A stretch of 64,000 nt of DNA from Clostridia bacterium (GTDB lineage: Bacteria > Acidobacteriota > Terriglobia > Terriglobales > Acidobacteriaceae). Below, in pieces: positions 51,997-60,974 of this stretch. The notes under the pieces are model-generated. The model was given only the letters and a program-made list of their open reading frames with translations, did no database searches and was not told the origin of the DNA. The translations under genes and the position numbers were made by a program. Positions within the stretch are counted from its first letter, which is position 1. Each line of letters begins with the position of its first letter. The stretch spans positions 173,345-237,344 of the forward strand of contig DATMYA010000014.1 in NCBI GenBank assembly GCA_035561135.1. Direction: 5' to 3'.

Positions 51997-53151
51997 CTTC
52001 TGCTTCTGCCACACTGGCGACAGGTCCCGCAGTCTGGCTACTACTTCCGGCACCTGCTCCAGCACAAAATCGATGTCGGCATTGGTCGTTTGCTTCCCTA
52101 TGCTGAAGCGGATGCTGGCGCGCGCCTGATCTGGCGACAGTCCCATGGCGCTAAGCACATGCGAAGGCTCGATAGCGCCACTGGAGCAGGCGGCTCCGGT
52201 CGAGACAGCAACTCCCTTAAGGTCAAGAGCGATGACCATGGCCTCGCCTTCGATGCAGTCGAAGACGATGTTCGACGTATTCGGCGTACGACGCACGCGC
52301 CCGCTGTTCACTGTCGTCTGCTCAACCTGCAAAAGTACCGTGCGCTCAAGACGGTCGCGATGGGCGGACATTTGTTCGGGACCGCCTTCGGCGAACCATC
52401 GGCGTGCAAGGTCTGCGGCGCAGCCAAGTGCGACGATGCCAGGCAGATTCTCGGTTCCTGCGCGACGCGAGCGCTCGTGGCGGCCACCCACGATGAGCGG
52501 TTCAATCAGCGTCCCCTTGCGCACGTAAACGACCCCAGTGCCCTGCGGCGCATGCATCTTGTGTCCAGAGATGGTTAAGAGATCGCACCCAATTCTGGCG
52601 ACATCGATGGGAATCTTCCCTGCTGCCTGAACGGCATCGCTATGGAACCATACGTCCGCCTCCATGGCAATTCGGCCGATCTCTTCAACAGGCTGGATGA
52701 CTCCAGTCTCGTTGTTCGCCATCATCACGGAAATCAGTTTCGTGTTCGGACGCAGAGCGGCTTTGATACCCGACGTATCTACGAGGCCGTCTCCATCCAC
52801 CTGAACATAACTTACGGCCACACCACGCGATTCCAGCCGCTTGCAAGCATTCAGGACTGCGTGGTGTTCGACGGTTGAGGTGATGACGTGGTCCCCGGGG
52901 CGCACAAGTCCAAAAATACCCAGGTTGTCGCCCTCAGTGCCGCCGCTGGTAAACACGATCTCGACAGGACGCGCACCAAGCAAGGCTGCCACGCTTTCGC
53001 GCGCGTGCTCGACGGCGGCACGGGCCTGCTGTCCATGATGGTGAATGGAGGATGCGTTGCCGAACTTCTCGAAGAAGTATGGCTGCATAGCCTCAAACAC
53101 TGCAGGCAGCAAAGGCGTGGTCGCGTTATTGTCCAGATAAACTCTGCGCAT
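51970..53151 (-). CDS. Cysteine desulfurase (IscS/NifS class)
   Basis: 393 residues. PLP enzyme releasing sulfur from cysteine for tRNA thiolation and Fe-S assembly. LDNNATTPL start, Lys198 in SGHKMHAPQGTG, catalytic Cys322 in STGAACSSG on the mobile loop. Lies upstream of mnmA on the same strand, a common pairing where the desulfurase serves MnmA directly. Its last 8 codons are made from the 20-nt intergenic repeat, so the native C-terminus may have been replaced by repeat insertion. Confidence 0.94.
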   Translation of the reverse strand: MRRVYLDNNATTPLLPAVFEAMQPYFFEKFGNASSIHHHGQQARAAVEHARESVAALLGARPVEIVFTSGGTEGDNLGIFGLVRPGDHVITSTVEHHAVLNACKRLESRGVAVSYVQVDGDGLVDTSGIKAALRPNTKLISVMMANNETGVIQPVEEIGRIAMEADVWFHSDAVQAAGKIPIDVARIGCDLLTISGHKMHAPQGTGVVYVRKGTLIEPLIVGGRHERSRRAGTENLPGIVALGCAADLARRWFAEGGPEQMSAHRDRLERTVLLQVEQTTVNSGRVRRTPNTSNIVFDCIEGEAMVIALDLKGVAVSTGAACSSGAIEPSHVLSAMGLSPDQARASIRFSIGKQTTNADIDFVLEQVPEVVARLRDLSPVWQKQKKAAELLSR

Positions 53152-53240
53152 AGACCGTTAATTCAGGGCTAAGAACTCCAATTATTCTACGACGTTCGGG
53201 CTTGCGGTGCGCACACGTGCAGCAACACACGCCCAAGCTT

Positions 53241-53279
53241 AAGAAACAAAAACCCACACCTTCCAGTGCGGGTTTCTGT
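53241..53279 (-). terminator. Intrinsic terminator of the citrate synthase gene
   Basis: 10-bp stem with one mismatch (53250-53259 with 53266-53275; AAACCCACAC against GTGCGGGTTT), followed on the minus strand by TTTTTGTTTC. Confidence 0.75.
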
Positions 53280-53295
53280 TTTGCCCTCAAGAGAG

Positions 53296-54435
53296 TTAGC
53301 CTCTCTGCTCGATTGGCACGTACTTACTGGGATACTGCGGCCCAATGTACTCGGCACGCGGCCGGATGAGGCGGTTGTCCTCGAGTTGTTCCATGACGTG
53401 CGCCGTCCAACCGCTGATGCGCGAAACCGCGAAAATGGGCGTAAACAGGTCCAGGTCGATTCCCAAGGTGTGATAGGTGGACGCAGAGTAGAAATCGACG
53501 TTTGCATTCAGCTTCTTCTCGGAGTTGATGAACTCCTCGATCTTTCGCGAATAGTCGAACCACTTCGCCTGACCGCTGGAATAGCCTAAATCGCGGGACA
53601 TGCGCCTGAGATGCGTCGCGCGTGGATCTTCGGTCGTGTACACGCGGTGGCCAAAGCCGGGGATCTTGGCCTTTTGCGCCAGCATACCCTTGACGTAGTC
53701 CACCGGGTCAGCGCCGTTGCGGTCAATGTCCTCAAGAATTTTGAAGACGGCCTCATTGGCTCCGCCGTGCAGCGGCCCCTTTAGTGCTCCAATAGCGCCG
53801 GTAATGGCCGAATGCATGTCACTCAGGGTAGCGGCGATAACGCGTGCTGCGAAGGTGGAGGCATTCAGCTCGTGGTCCGCATGCAGGATGAGCGCGATAT
53901 CGAGCGCGCGAGTCGCGGTCTCGCTCGGCAGCTCTCCTGTCAACATGAGCAGGAAGTTGCCGGCGTGTGAAAGGGACCGATCGGGTTCGATGAGGGGCTT
54001 ACCCTTGCGAATCCGGTCATACGCTGCAACGACCATTGCGATCTGCGAGGTCAACCGCACCGCCTTACGCAGATTCGCGCTGGCGTCGTTGGCCTTTTCT
54101 TCAGGATCGAAGAACGATAGCGAAGATACCATCGTGCGCAGCATGTCCATTGGGAGCGCGTGTTTCGGCGTCTGGCGAAGCAGGCTGATGATCTGCGCGT
54201 CCAGCTTGCGCTCGCGGACAAGCTGCAGGTTGAAGTCGTGGAGCTCCGAACGTGTGGGAAGTCTGCCGAACCAGAGCAGGTACGAAGTTTCTTCAAACGT
54301 CGACTGCTCGGCCAATTCGTGGATGTCGATGCCACGGTAAGCAAGAATTCCCTGCTCGCCGTCGATGAAACAGATTCCGGAATTGGCGGCAATAATGCCT
54401 TCCAGTCCCTTCGGTGTCGTAGCGGTCGTGGACAT
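53296..54435 (-). CDS. gltA: Citrate synthase (or 2-methylcitrate synthase type)
   Basis: 379 residues, the short dimeric bacterial class. GLEGIIAANSGICFIDGEQGILAYRGIDI start, catalytic His in NASTFAARVIAAT and in KIPGFGHRVYTTEDPRATHL, and SAITGAIGALKGPLHGGANEAV. The short length also fits 2-methylcitrate synthase, but no prpB or prpD is nearby, so TCA-cycle entry is the default reading. Confidence 0.9.
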   Translation of the reverse strand: MSTTATTPKGLEGIIAANSGICFIDGEQGILAYRGIDIHELAEQSTFEETSYLLWFGRLPTRSELHDFNLQLVRERKLDAQIISLLRQTPKHALPMDMLRTMVSSLSFFDPEEKANDASANLRKAVRLTSQIAMVVAAYDRIRKGKPLIEPDRSLSHAGNFLLMLTGELPSETATRALDIALILHADHELNASTFAARVIAATLSDMHSAITGAIGALKGPLHGGANEAVFKILEDIDRNGADPVDYVKGMLAQKAKIPGFGHRVYTTEDPRATHLRRMSRDLGYSSGQAKWFDYSRKIEEFINSEKKLNANVDFYSASTYHTLGIDLDLFTPIFAVSRISGWTAHVMEQLEDNRLIRPRAEYIGPQYPSKYVPIEQRG

Positions 54436-54704
54436 TGAGTCCCTCTCAACGAGGATGAGTAAAGATAGCGTTTGAAACTAAGTGCTCATGGCCATGATGC
54501 TTGCACACTCTTAGATGCACCGGGCACGGCAATCGACTCTTATACATTAGAATGAAGAGGATTCCAACTTGGGAACACCAGTCTCACATTGGTATTCAGC
54601 ATCAGCACGGATATTTGCCGGGTATATTACCGGCGAGTTATATTCCTCTGCTTTCCCAAACAGCATCGGCGGCGCAACTCCTAACCTCGCCGCCTGGAGT
54701 GTGC

Positions 54705-56810
54705 ATGAAGAAGAAGATTCTGTTCCTTGCAATCGTAAGCATTTTCCTGTCCACGATGTCAGTGGCCGACGAAGGTATGTGGCTGTACAACGCGCCTCCG
54801 AAAGCCAAAATCAAAGCGAAGTACAAGTTCGAGCTCACGCAGCCCTGGCTCGACAATCTTCGCCTCTCCTCTGTGCGTGCCGGCGGCGGATCGGCGTCAT
54901 TCGTATCGCCTGACGGCCTTGTCTTTACGAATCACCACGTCGGCGCTGGTTGCGTCCACAACATCTCAACTGCCGATAAGGACTACATCAAGGACGGTTT
55001 CTATGCCGCTACGCGCGAACAGGAACCGAAGTGCCCGGGCCTGGAGTTCCAGACGCTGCAGGAAATCACTGACATCACAAAGGATGTTCAAGATGCAGCG
55101 AAGCCGGACATGTCGGCAGCGGATGCCGGCTCTGCCCAGCGCATGGTTATGAGCAAGTTGGAGCGCGAGTGCTCAGACGCTTCCAAGAACATCCGCTGCG
55201 AAACCGTGACGCTCTATTCGGGCGGCATGTACCACCTTTATAAGTACAAGAAGTTCACGGACGTGCGCCTGGTAATGGCCCCGGAATTCGACATCGCATT
55301 CTTTGGCGGCGATCCCGACAACTTCACCTATCCCCGTTACGATCTGGATATCACGTTCTTCCGCGTGTATGAGAACGATAAGCCGGTTAAGACCGACAAC
55401 TACCTGAAATTCACGACCAAGCCGCTGAAGGAAGGCGACCTGATCTTCGTCTCCGGCCATCCGGGATCGACCGGACGCCTGCTTACGACGGCGCAGTTGG
55501 AGTACCTCCGCGACGTTGCTTATCCAAATCGCCTGAAGATGGCTGAGCGGAGCATCAAGCGCCTGATGGAATTCGGCGCAAAGTCACCCGAGAATGCCCG
55601 CGTCGCAGAGCGCGTGCTGTTCGGATATCAGAACTCCTTCAAGGCAATTACCGGGTACCAATCCGGCCTGCTCGACAAGAACCTGATGGCGAAGAAGGCT
55701 GCCGATGAGAAAGCGCTTCGCGCCTCGATCGAAAACGATCCTAAGCTGAAAGCTGAGTTCGGCACGGCATGGGATGAAATCGCGGCCGCAATGAAGTTCC
55801 AGCGCGACAACTTTGTCCGCAGCAGCTTCATGGGTGATGGAGCCATACCGGGCCGCATGGCCATGATCGCTCGCACCATCATTCGCGTCACCGAAGAGAA
55901 GACCAAGCCGAACGAGCAGCGTATGCGCGGCTACCAGGATGCAATGCTGCCCTCGCTCCAGGCGAACCTGATGTCGAGCGCGCCAATCTCCAAGGAATTG
56001 GAAGCGATGCAGGCAACCGAGTCGCTGCAGGAAATGGTCGCACAGATGGGCGCGGATAGCGCATACGTGAAAAGCGTTCTGGCCGGCAAGACGCCGGAAG
56101 AGCGCGCGAATGAACTCGTGATGGGTTCCAAGCTCGACGACATCACCGTTCGCAAGGAGCTCTACGAAGGCGGCAAGGCTGCCGTGGACGCTTCATCGGA
56201 CCCGATGATCGTCTTGATGAAACAGCTCGATCCCGAAGCTCGCGCCATCCGCAAGGAAATAGAAGACAAGGTTGACGCCGTTGTCCGCAAGAACGGCGCG
56301 TTGATCGCAAAAGCCCGCTTTGCCAAGTACGGCACGGACTTCCCGCCCGATGCGACAGGCACGCTTCGCCTGAGCTATGGCGTGGTGAAGGGCTACATGG
56401 AGAATGGCAAAAAGATTCCCTTCCACACGACCATCGGCGAAGCCTTCGCCTACGAAACGAAGAACGGCGCCAAAATTCCTTACAAGCTGCCTGAAAGCTG
56501 GCACAAAGCGAAGTCCAAGCTCGACCTCAATACCTCGTATGACAGCGTGAATACGGCTGACATCATTGGCGGCAACTCCGGTTCCCCGACGGTGAACAAG
56601 GCTGGCGAAGTCGTCGGCATTATCTTCGACGGCAACATCCAGTCGCTGCCCGCCAACTTCATGTACGAAGACGTGATTGGCCGTTCGGTCATCACGGATT
56701 CGACGGCGGTGATCGAGACGCTGAACAAGGTGTACAACGCCAAGCCGCTGGTCGAAGAGCTGCTGGGATCGAAAGTCCCTGCCGCAAAGACAGCAGCCGC
56801 GGGAAACTAA
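54705..56810 (+). CDS. S46-family serine dipeptidyl-peptidase (DPP7/DPP11-like)
   Basis: 702 residues from ATG 54705 (GGAG 5 nt upstream); an upstream frame from 54501 is spurious. Signal peptide MKKKILFLAIVSIFLSTMSVA, so periplasmic or envelope-bound. The split chymotrypsin fold shows GLVFTNHHVGAGCV (catalytic His), DPDNFTYPRYDLDI (Asp) and IIGGNSGSPTVN (Ser), with an alpha-helical cap domain between. The residue after FD in IIFDGNIQ is Gly, as in hydrophobic-P1 DPP7, not the Arg of Asp/Glu-specific DPP11; specificity is inferred from that. Points to a peptide-feeding lifestyle. Confidence 0.93.
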   Translation: MKKKILFLAIVSIFLSTMSVADEGMWLYNAPPKAKIKAKYKFELTQPWLDNLRLSSVRAGGGSASFVSPDGLVFTNHHVGAGCVHNISTADKDYIKDGFYAATREQEPKCPGLEFQTLQEITDITKDVQDAAKPDMSAADAGSAQRMVMSKLERECSDASKNIRCETVTLYSGGMYHLYKYKKFTDVRLVMAPEFDIAFFGGDPDNFTYPRYDLDITFFRVYENDKPVKTDNYLKFTTKPLKEGDLIFVSGHPGSTGRLLTTAQLEYLRDVAYPNRLKMAERSIKRLMEFGAKSPENARVAERVLFGYQNSFKAITGYQSGLLDKNLMAKKAADEKALRASIENDPKLKAEFGTAWDEIAAAMKFQRDNFVRSSFMGDGAIPGRMAMIARTIIRVTEEKTKPNEQRMRGYQDAMLPSLQANLMSSAPISKELEAMQATESLQEMVAQMGADSAYVKSVLAGKTPEERANELVMGSKLDDITVRKELYEGGKAAVDASSDPMIVLMKQLDPEARAIRKEIEDKVDAVVRKNGALIAKARFAKYGTDFPPDATGTLRLSYGVVKGYMENGKKIPFHTTIGEAFAYETKNGAKIPYKLPESWHKAKSKLDLNTSYDSVNTADIIGGNSGSPTVNKAGEVVGIIFDGNIQSLPANFMYEDVIGRSVITDSTAVIETLNKVYNAKPLVEELLGSKVPAAKTAAAGN

Positions 56811-56899
56811 TCGACAAGACGAAGCCGAAATTAAGAACTTCGGCTTCATCTGAGCCGCGATCCTGAGCGCAGGATGCGAAGGATTTGCGTTAGACTGTG

Positions 56900-56930
56900 C
56901 CGGATCGGTGACATTCCGATCCGGTATTTT
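56900..56930 (+). terminator. 9-bp hairpin just upstream of the second DinB gene
   Basis: CCGGATCGG / CCGATCCGG (56900-56908 with 56916-56924), 7-nt loop, then TATTTTCACTTT. Either a late terminator of the S46 gene or an attenuator in the DinB leader; it ends about 28 bases before the DinB start. Confidence 0.5.
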
Positions 56931-56952
56931 CACTTTAAGGATGAGTACAGAA

Positions 56953-57462
56953 ATGGCGATCAACCAGGGATTGCTGGCGGAGTTCGATCACGAAGCGCTA
57001 GGAACGCGCACGACATTGGAGCGCGTGCCTGAAGACAAGTTTGGATGGAAGCCTCATCCGAAGTCGCCCACCATGGGCTGGCTCGCTTCCCACGTTGCAA
57101 ACTTGCCGTCCTGGACGGCCATGACGCTCGAGCAGGACAGCGTTGACATTGCGCCTGCCGGGCCGGAGCGACCACGTTCACCCGAGGCGAAGTCGCGCGC
57201 CGAGTTGCTGGAGTCTTTCGACCAGAATGTGGCGAAGGCCCGTGAAGTGCTCGCGCGAACCGCCGATGAGGCGATGATGAAGCCATGGTCGCTGCTCAAG
57301 GGCGGCGAGACCATCTTCACGCAGCCCCGCATCGCCGTGCTGCGCGGCTTCGTCTTCAATCACCTCATCCACCATCGGGCACAGCTGACGGTGTACCTGC
57401 GTTTGAATGACATCCCCGTGCCTGCCCTCTACGGACCTTCGGCGGATGAAGGACAAATGTAA
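56953..57462 (+). CDS. DinB-superfamily four-helix protein, second copy
   Basis: 169 residues from ATG 56953 (AAGGATGAG upstream; ATG 56941 is the alternative). LLAEFDHEALGTRTTLERVPEDKFGWKPHPKSPTMGWLASHVANLP is the typical DinB/DUF664 opening, and NHLIHHRAQLTVYLRLNDIPVPALYGPSADE closes it with the metal-binding HxxxH pattern. Distantly related to the gene at 48203. Enzymatic function unknown; thiol transferases exist in the superfamily. Confidence 0.88.
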   Translation: MAINQGLLAEFDHEALGTRTTLERVPEDKFGWKPHPKSPTMGWLASHVANLPSWTAMTLEQDSVDIAPAGPERPRSPEAKSRAELLESFDQNVAKAREVLARTADEAMMKPWSLLKGGETIFTQPRIAVLRGFVFNHLIHHRAQLTVYLRLNDIPVPALYGPSADEGQM

Positions 57463-57547
57463 GTTCCGCTTTGTTCCGCGCCACGGCTGGCGTAAACTTC
57501 GGCTGCAGTAATGCTATTGCGCTAAATACTTCCAACGGAGGCTAACT

Positions 57548-57616
57548 ATGGCTTGCAAGACGAAGAAGGCGACCAAGGCACCAGCCAAGAAGGCGAAGAA
57601 GGCTGTGAAGAAGTAG
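57548..57616 (+). CDS. 22-residue Lys/Ala-rich basic microprotein
   Basis: ATG 57548 to TAG 57614-57616. GGAGG at 57537-57541 with 6-nt spacing, and its own terminator 30 bases later. The product begins MACKTKKATKAPAKK and ends in KAVKK; 11 of 22 residues are Lys and 6 are Ala, with one Cys. The composition resembles the tails of histone H1-like and AlgP-like proteins, so nucleic-acid binding is possible. Complete gene signals at both ends argue that it is real. No family is recognised. Confidence 0.65.
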   Translation: MACKTKKATKAPAKKAKKAVKK

Positions 57617-57645
57617 TCGTAATAAGTGCAGTTATCGAAGATAGG

Positions 57646-57672
57646 AGCCCGCCAGCGATGGCGGGCTTTTTA
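57646..57672 (+). terminator. Intrinsic terminator of the microprotein gene
   Basis: 8-bp stem AGCCCGCC / GGCGGGCT (57646-57653 with 57660-57667), loop AGCGAT, T5 tail. Confidence 0.88.
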
Positions 57673-57683
57673 CGTTGGCGGGG

Positions 57684-58526
57684 CTATAACGGCCACAGCT
57701 TGAGCGCCGTTTTCTCCAGCATCTCCTGCTTGAGCGCTTCATCAATTGGCAGCGCGCGGAATGCGTCAAGGTTCTGCTGAATATCAGGAACGCCGGGTCC
57801 GGGCCAGTCCGTGCCGAAAAGCGATTTGTGCGCAATCTCCGCGAGACGAGGAAAGTACTTGAGCAGTGCCTTGGGAGGTATCCCGCTGAGATCGAGGTAA
57901 ACGTTCCGGTGGCGGCGCACCAGGAAAAATGCCGTATCCATCCACAGCGGACGACCGCCATGCGCGAGAACAATTTTGAGATTGGGAAAATCTACGGCAA
58001 CATCGTCGATATGAATCGGATCGCCGTATTTGTTTCTGGCTCCCGGAAAAATACTGGTCCCGGTGTGGAACATCACCGGAATGCCATTCGCTTCGGCGGT
58101 GCCATAGATCACCTTGAGTTCGCTAACGCCGTTTAGGTAGTCGTTCGGGTATAGCAACTGGTGTGGTGGGTGGATTTTAATCAGTCGTATGCCGAGACGG
58201 ATGATCTGTTCCATGTCGGCCATCACATTCGTTGTGTGGCGAGGATGAATGCTGCCGCAGGCGATCAGGCGCTTTGGGTCTTCCTGCACATAACGGGCGA
58301 TCCAGGCATTGACCTCGGCGGTGAAACCGATCACCTCCGGCGCTACGTAGTTGATGAGTACCGCACGGCCGAGGCCGATCCGGTCCATGTGATGCAGGAA
58401 TGCTCGCGGCGAACGCGAGAACTCCAGTATCTGGTCGAAGTTGACGCGATTCTTCTTGATGGCCGCGAGCGCTTCCGGCCGGAACATCTCAATGGGCTGG
58501 ATGTGTATATGGCAGTCGGTGATCAA
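57684..58526 (-). CDS. Amidohydrolase-2 family metal-dependent hydrolase
   Basis: 280 residues. DCHIHIQP (metal His pair), a barrel with RLIKIHPPHQLLYPND, PVMFHTGTSIFPG, IVLAHGGRPLWMDTA and LFGTDWPGPG matches PF04909 (ACMSD/uronate-isomerase-like). Members decarboxylate or hydrolyse aromatic and cyclic acids. No signal peptide, so cytosolic. The msrA gene lies 43 bases upstream on the same strand. Substrate unknown. Confidence 0.88.
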   Translation of the reverse strand: MITDCHIHIQPIEMFRPEALAAIKKNRVNFDQILEFSRSPRAFLHHMDRIGLGRAVLINYVAPEVIGFTAEVNAWIARYVQEDPKRLIACGSIHPRHTTNVMADMEQIIRLGIRLIKIHPPHQLLYPNDYLNGVSELKVIYGTAEANGIPVMFHTGTSIFPGARNKYGDPIHIDDVAVDFPNLKIVLAHGGRPLWMDTAFFLVRRHRNVYLDLSGIPPKALLKYFPRLAEIAHKSLFGTDWPGPGVPDIQQNLDAFRALPIDEALKQEMLEKTALKLWPL

Positions 58527-58569
58527 ATAGCAGCTCTCACTCGGCGCTTCGTTCTTAAATCTCAGCTTT

Positions 58570-59040
58570 CTACAGGTGACACTGCCTCATGCCTCGCTTT
58601 GCAAGGTACTGCTGATGGTATTCCTCGGCGCGGTAGAAGGGTTGCGCTGGTTCGATTGCAGTCACGATAGGGCTCTTGAAGCGTGCTTGCGCCTTCTGCA
58701 TCGATTCCTTCGCAACCCGCTCCTGCTCGGGTGAATGGAAGAAGATTGCGGAGCGATACTGCGTGCCTACGTCCGGGCCCTGGCGATTGAGCGTCGTGGG
58801 ATTGTGCGTCTGCCAGAAATGCTCAACCAGTGTTTCGTACGAAACCTTGGCGGGATCGAAGGTGACTTCTACAACTTCAGCGTGCCCGGTCTCATCCGTG
58901 CATACGTCTTCGTAGGTTGGATTCTTCATGCTGCCGCCCTCATATCCAACAACCGCATCAACGACACCGGGAATCTCGCGAAACGATGCCTCAACACCCC
59001 AGAAGCATCCTGCTCCAAACGTAGCCCTCTCCAAAGCCAT
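58570..59040 (-). CDS. msrA: Peptide methionine sulfoxide reductase A
   Basis: 156 residues from ATG 59040 (AGGAG upstream). Reduces the S-epimer of methionine sulfoxide. Catalytic Cys12 in [44 protein letters not shown]-terminal Cys in RQCHL can act as the resolving cysteine. No signal peptide, so cytosolic; msrB is not in the window. Confidence 0.96.
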   Translation of the reverse strand: MALERATFGAGCFWGVEASFREIPGVVDAVVGYEGGSMKNPTYEDVCTDETGHAEVVEVTFDPAKVSYETLVEHFWQTHNPTTLNRQGPDVGTQYRSAIFFHSPEQERVAKESMQKAQARFKSPIVTAIEPAQPFYRAEEYHQQYLAKRGMRQCHL

Positions 59041-59098
59041 GATTCTCTCCTGCATGAGTTCTGTTCTGTCGCTATAGATGCGCCTTGAGCTACGAACG

Positions 59099-59977
59099 CT
59101 ACATTGACTCTTGTCCTAGCCCTTTGATAGTTCTTCGCAGTCCCTCATCGTAGCCGACTGCTTCCGTGTACCCGAGCGCAGTGCGGATCCGGGATGTGTC
59201 GAGAATAATGTCTTGCTCGAAGTTGAACGAAACGTTTTCGACGACCGGCACGTCGGACGCCGGGAGTTGCGCCAAACGCTCAGCGACAGTCGGCGTGTGC
59301 TGCTCGCCGACGTTGAAGATTCCGCTTTGTCCGGAGAAGGCAGCCAGGACGATGGCAGCCGCCACATTCTCAACGTAAACGTGCGTCCAGCGCCACTGCG
59401 GATGATTTCGGAAGGGATGCACACTCGAGAAATCAGCGTTGGAGTCCTTTCCATACACCTTACCCAATCGCAGGATCGTGCATGGCAGATCGGTGGATAA
59501 AAGCTCGCGCTCGGCAAGTATCTTTTCGTACCAGTACTCCAGCACCTGCTCGGATTTCGCCATTTTGCGATAGGGATATAAGACAGTCCTTAGCGGCGAT
59601 TCCTCCGTGAGCGGGCCAGCTTCAAGTGGGCCCGGCTCGATGCTAGTCAGCCGCCCGTAGGCGCGGTAAACGTCACCGCTGCTCACGCCAACGATGCGCT
59701 GCGCATACCCGCGAAAGAACTCGACAGCTGCACGTGCGTCCATCTCGCCCATGGGCACCATGTGAACGACGACGTCCGGTTCTGGGTTTCGCAACTCTGC
59801 GGGAAAAGCGAGCGCGCGCATCGGTTCGCCCGCGGCATGAACATGTCGAACTGCCATGTCGAAATGCGCCTCGTGTTCGCCGCGGTGGAACACGGTGATC
59901 TCATGGCCAGCGTAAGCCAGTTGGCGTACGACATGTTTACCAACACTGCCGGTTCCGCCGATGACGAGGACACGCAT
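59099..59977 (-). CDS. NAD-dependent epimerase/dehydratase-like protein
   Basis: 292 residues. Rossmann motif [31 protein letters not shown], a [18 protein letters not shown] catalytic region (Ser present; the YxxxK motif appears as YPYRKMAK), and [10 protein letters not shown]. An extended SDR of the isoflavone-reductase/epimerase type. It begins 7 bases after the molybdenum hydroxylase FAD subunit gene and is the last gene of that operon; its link to that enzyme is unexplained. Confidence 0.85.
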   Translation of the reverse strand: MRVLVIGGTGSVGKHVVRQLAYAGHEITVFHRGEHEAHFDMAVRHVHAAGEPMRALAFPAELRNPEPDVVVHMVPMGEMDARAAVEFFRGYAQRIVGVSSGDVYRAYGRLTSIEPGPLEAGPLTEESPLRTVLYPYRKMAKSEQVLEYWYEKILAERELLSTDLPCTILRLGKVYGKDSNADFSSVHPFRNHPQWRWTHVYVENVAAAIVLAAFSGQSGIFNVGEQHTPTVAERLAQLPASDVPVVENVSFNFEQDIILDTSRIRTALGYTEAVGYDEGLRRTIKGLGQESM

Positions 59978-59984
59978 GACCGAC

Positions 59985-60974
59985 CTACGCTTTGCCTCCG
60001 GCTGCGGCCAGCACCGCCCGTTTTGCGAAGATGCGAACCATCTCGCGGCGATACTCGGGCGTAAGCGCGGAAGTGGTCAGTGGCTTTGCGATCTTCGCCG
60101 CCAGCTCGCCGACGACGAGTGCATTGTGTTCGTCGATCGTGCGACCGATCAGCGCGTGCTCGGCGTTGGGGACGAGCATGGGTGCAGGGTTCACACCAGT
60201 GACGGCGACTCGCGCGTCTTCCACAACACCGCGAGCGAGCTTGATCGCAGCGGCGATACCGGTCAGTGGGTAATCGATTGCGCCGCGAACGCGCAGTTTC
60301 TGGTAGCTCCCGCGCCAGCCAGCGCTCGATTCCGGCAGGTAAACGCGTGTGACAATTTCACCTCGCTGAAGGAGTCTAGGGGAGATACCGTCGTTCACGT
60401 AGAAATCCGCTACCGATATGCGGCGGAAGCCCTGTGGCCCCGCGATTTCGAGTTCGGCATCGAGGCACAGCAGCGCGGGCGCGAGGTCTCCGGAGAACGC
60501 GGCCCAGCACTTCTCGCCTCCAGGAGCCACGTGACAAATGTCTCCGCCATTCTTCAGGCAGAAACCGCAACTCTTGCGCCACGCGAGCGACTGGTTGTAC
60601 CAGAGACAACGCGTGTCGAGGCAGAGATTGCCGCCGAGCGTCCCCATGTTGCGCAGGATGGGCGAGGACACGGTTTTTGCGGCTTCATGCAGAACGGAGT
60701 AGTTGCGCTGCAGGAACCCGGAATCCTCGATCTGGCTAATGGTTGTGAGTGCGCCGATCTCGACGCCTGCGCCAGCAACGGCGCTGATGCCACGCAGCTC
60801 GTCGATACCGCGAATGTCCAACACGAAATCGGGAGTGAACAGACGCTGCTTCAGTGATGGAATCAGGTCGGTTCCGCCGGCAATCACCTGCACACTGGGC
60901 GCGTGCGCCGATAGCAGTTGAACCGCTTCAATCACGGTGCGTGGACGCAGTAATTTGAAATCGGGAAGCGCCAT
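59985..60974 (-). CDS. Molybdenum hydroxylase FAD subunit with extra 4Fe-4S loop (HcrB-like)
   Basis: 329 residues. The FAD-binding domain (VIAGGTDLIPSLKQ, TVSSPILRNMGTLGGNLCLDTRC) belongs to the CoxM/XdhB family. Cys123, Cys139, Cys147 and Cys156 occur in an inserted loop with spacing 16-8-9. That is the arrangement I recall for the additional 4Fe-4S cluster of HcrB, the beta subunit of 4-hydroxybenzoyl-CoA reductase. Ordinary xanthine dehydrogenase FAD subunits lack this loop. The start overlaps the stop of the large subunit in TAATG. The cluster suggests a low-potential electron path; the substrate is unproven. Confidence 0.88.
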   Translation of the reverse strand: MALPDFKLLRPRTVIEAVQLLSAHAPSVQVIAGGTDLIPSLKQRLFTPDFVLDIRGIDELRGISAVAGAGVEIGALTTISQIEDSGFLQRNYSVLHEAAKTVSSPILRNMGTLGGNLCLDTRCLWYNQSLAWRKSCGFCLKNGGDICHVAPGGEKCWAAFSGDLAPALLCLDAELEIAGPQGFRRISVADFYVNDGISPRLLQRGEIVTRVYLPESSAGWRGSYQKLRVRGAIDYPLTGIAAAIKLARGVVEDARVAVTGVNPAPMLVPNAEHALIGRTIDEHNALVVGELAAKIAKPLTTSALTPEYRREMVRIFAKRAVLAAAGGKA

